This document shows positions 42,357 through 43,275 of a stretch of 43,275 nt of DNA, in pieces. Position 1 is the stretch's first letter. Every line of letters starts with the position of its first letter. Position numbers and translations under genes: made by a program. Origin of the DNA: Flavobacteriales bacterium (GTDB taxonomy: Bacteria; Bacteroidota; Bacteroidia; Flavobacteriales; UBA7430); the NCBI GenBank assembly GCA_022425195.1, contig JAKMFX010000039.1, positions 1-43,275 of the forward strand. The letters run 5' to 3'. Under the pieces are notes generated by a model. The model saw nothing but the letters and a program-made list of their open reading frames with translations, ran no database searches and was not told the DNA's origin.

Positions 42357-43181
42357 TTACTTATTAATGACCATACGACCTGTAAATTTAGAAGAAGGAC
42401 TCGATAGTTTGTATATGTACACCCCTTCGACAAAGGAAGAGGTATTCATGTTTATTCTTTTTTCGGAATCTGCAGCAACTGAAATTGGCTCGGTGAACAC
42501 TAAATTTCCTAAGATGTCAAATACTTGAAAAATTAAGTCATCGGTGTACTGGCTATAAAAGGTAAATAGAGCGACATCAGAAGTGGGATTGGGAGCAAGA
42601 ACCAAATGACTCAAAGATGTCTGATTCAATTCTTCTACACCAACAGTAGAAGCTACTATATCCATACTAAAGGTGGGTAAAAAACCATTAATGATAGAAT
42701 AATCATTCTGTAAAAAATCATTCAAAATGGAAATGGATCCATCGTAAGGGATAGGAATGGTAAAATTCGCTGAAGATACTGACGGAGCACGGATGGTCAA
42801 TGAGGCCGTTATATCCATGGAATATATCCCAGAAGAAACAGGAACACCGGAAAGGGTCAATTGTGCATAATTATTGGCATCTAACACACAAGTTGGTGGT
42901 TCACAAGATTTTACCATCCCCGAAGGCAAGGATAAACCATTCAAAGTCGCGGTAACAAAAACAAGATCATACGAGACTCCATTAATCACCCGAGTAAAGG
43001 TGTCCGATGCTGCTATTTCAAGGGTTTGACTGTAGGCCATACCCACTGTAGCCTCTGGAAGTGAAACCACTGAACTGTCTGCATTATAAGTACTTCCTAA
43101 AGGGGGTGACATACTCCATTGGGAAAAAGAATAATTGAATACAAAAAAAGTTAACAATGAAACTAAGAGAATTTTTTTCAT
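42357..43181 (-). CDS. Secreted protein with T9SS type A sorting domain
   Basis: The 274-residue protein has a clear signal peptide (1-21, FVFNYSFSQ) and a Por secretion tail from about 192 onward: LVLAPNPTSD, VFDILGNLVF, and GVYIYKL before the final RMVINK. This tail sends the protein through T9SS to the cell surface or medium. The region between is a beta-rich domain with SGIYSMDITASLTI and one CEPPTC pair. No function is recognised. The neighbouring secreted peptidase is in the same direction but a terminator separates them. Confidence 0.87.
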   Translation of the reverse strand: MKKILLVSLLTFFVFNYSFSQWSMSPPLGSTYNADSSVVSLPEATVGMAYSQTLEIAASDTFTRVINGVSYDLVFVTATLNGLSLPSGMVKSCEPPTCVLDANNYAQLTLSGVPVSSGIYSMDITASLTIRAPSVSSANFTIPIPYDGSISILNDFLQNDYSIINGFLPTFSMDIVASTVGVEELNQTSLSHLVLAPNPTSDVALFTFYSQYTDDLIFQVFDILGNLVFTEPISVAADSEKRINMNTSSFVEGVYIYKLSSPSSKFTGRMVINK

Positions 43182-43275
43182 AATTATAATATTAAATTAG
43201 TAAGATTTGAATGGGGGTACTATTATTAAATGTTATTCGTTTATTAGTTAAAATTATTGGGGTGGGATACTGTAT

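Noticed and set aside
1-43275. CRISPR array or prophage
   Set aside because: No regularly spaced direct repeats and no phage structural, integrase or lysis genes were seen.

Overview
The window looks like part of a chromosome from a low-GC marine-type Bacteroidetes, most likely Flavobacteriales (Cryomorphaceae/Crocinitomicaceae-like). Supporting signs are two proteins with type IX secretion (T9SS) sorting domains, one type A and one type B. A secreted peptidase carries the GCTNP...DDGSC motif common in that group. Many genes have TAnnTTTG -7 promoter boxes and no obvious Shine-Dalgarno sequence, and recF is paired with a DUF721 gene. The family placement is inference. Most of the content is housekeeping. 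No complete IS, prophage or CRISPR array was seen.

Layout. 1-1803: 3' part of a 7TM-HD (PgpH-like) c-di-AMP phosphodiesterase. 1868-2294: tRNA-Ser/Pro/Arg cluster with promoter and terminator. 2329-6325: TIGR01777 epimerase, rhodanese, DUF721-recF, a TPR membrane protein and ribH. 6326-11392: thrABC operon for threonine synthesis, with promoter and terminator. 11410-17336 (minus): arginine deiminase-like protein, CtlX, argS, ffh and folD in one tightly packed run. 17485-18702 (minus): L-2-hydroxyglutarate oxidase. 18703-19229: a 527-bp region without a confident gene, but with a promoter-like box, structured repeats, a 42-codon open stretch and a 100-bp inverted-repeat unit.

19230-24034 (minus): a sulfur locus. 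It holds a Crp/Fnr regulator followed by a SulP transporter, a CstB-like persulfide dioxygenase/rhodanese and two YeeE/YedE half-transporters. The last four genes overlap by one base at each junction. A GTAAC-N4-GTTAC palindrome lies just upstream of sulP and is a candidate operator for the regulator.

24200-26398: type B T9SS cargo protein. 26507-29607 (minus): fdhD and an FdhF/YdeP-like molybdoenzyme, visibly more AT-rich than mnmE beside them. 29716-31098: mnmE. 31271-32140: sucD. 32241-33128: RluA-type pseudouridine synthase. 33291-37960: an overlapping run of dapD, two glycosyltransferases, a Sua5/YwlC protein and the CCA-adding enzyme. This is followed by a pRiA4b ORF-3-like acidic protein, miaA and convergent rnz. 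Four tRNA-maturation enzymes therefore sit within 4.5 kb, and the three tRNA genes in the window do not encode CCA. 40460-43181 (minus): a secreted M14 carboxypeptidase and a small T9SS type A protein.

The most interesting parts are the sulfur operon with its candidate operator, the gap at 18703-19229, and the uncharacterised acidic protein inside the tRNA-maturation cluster.
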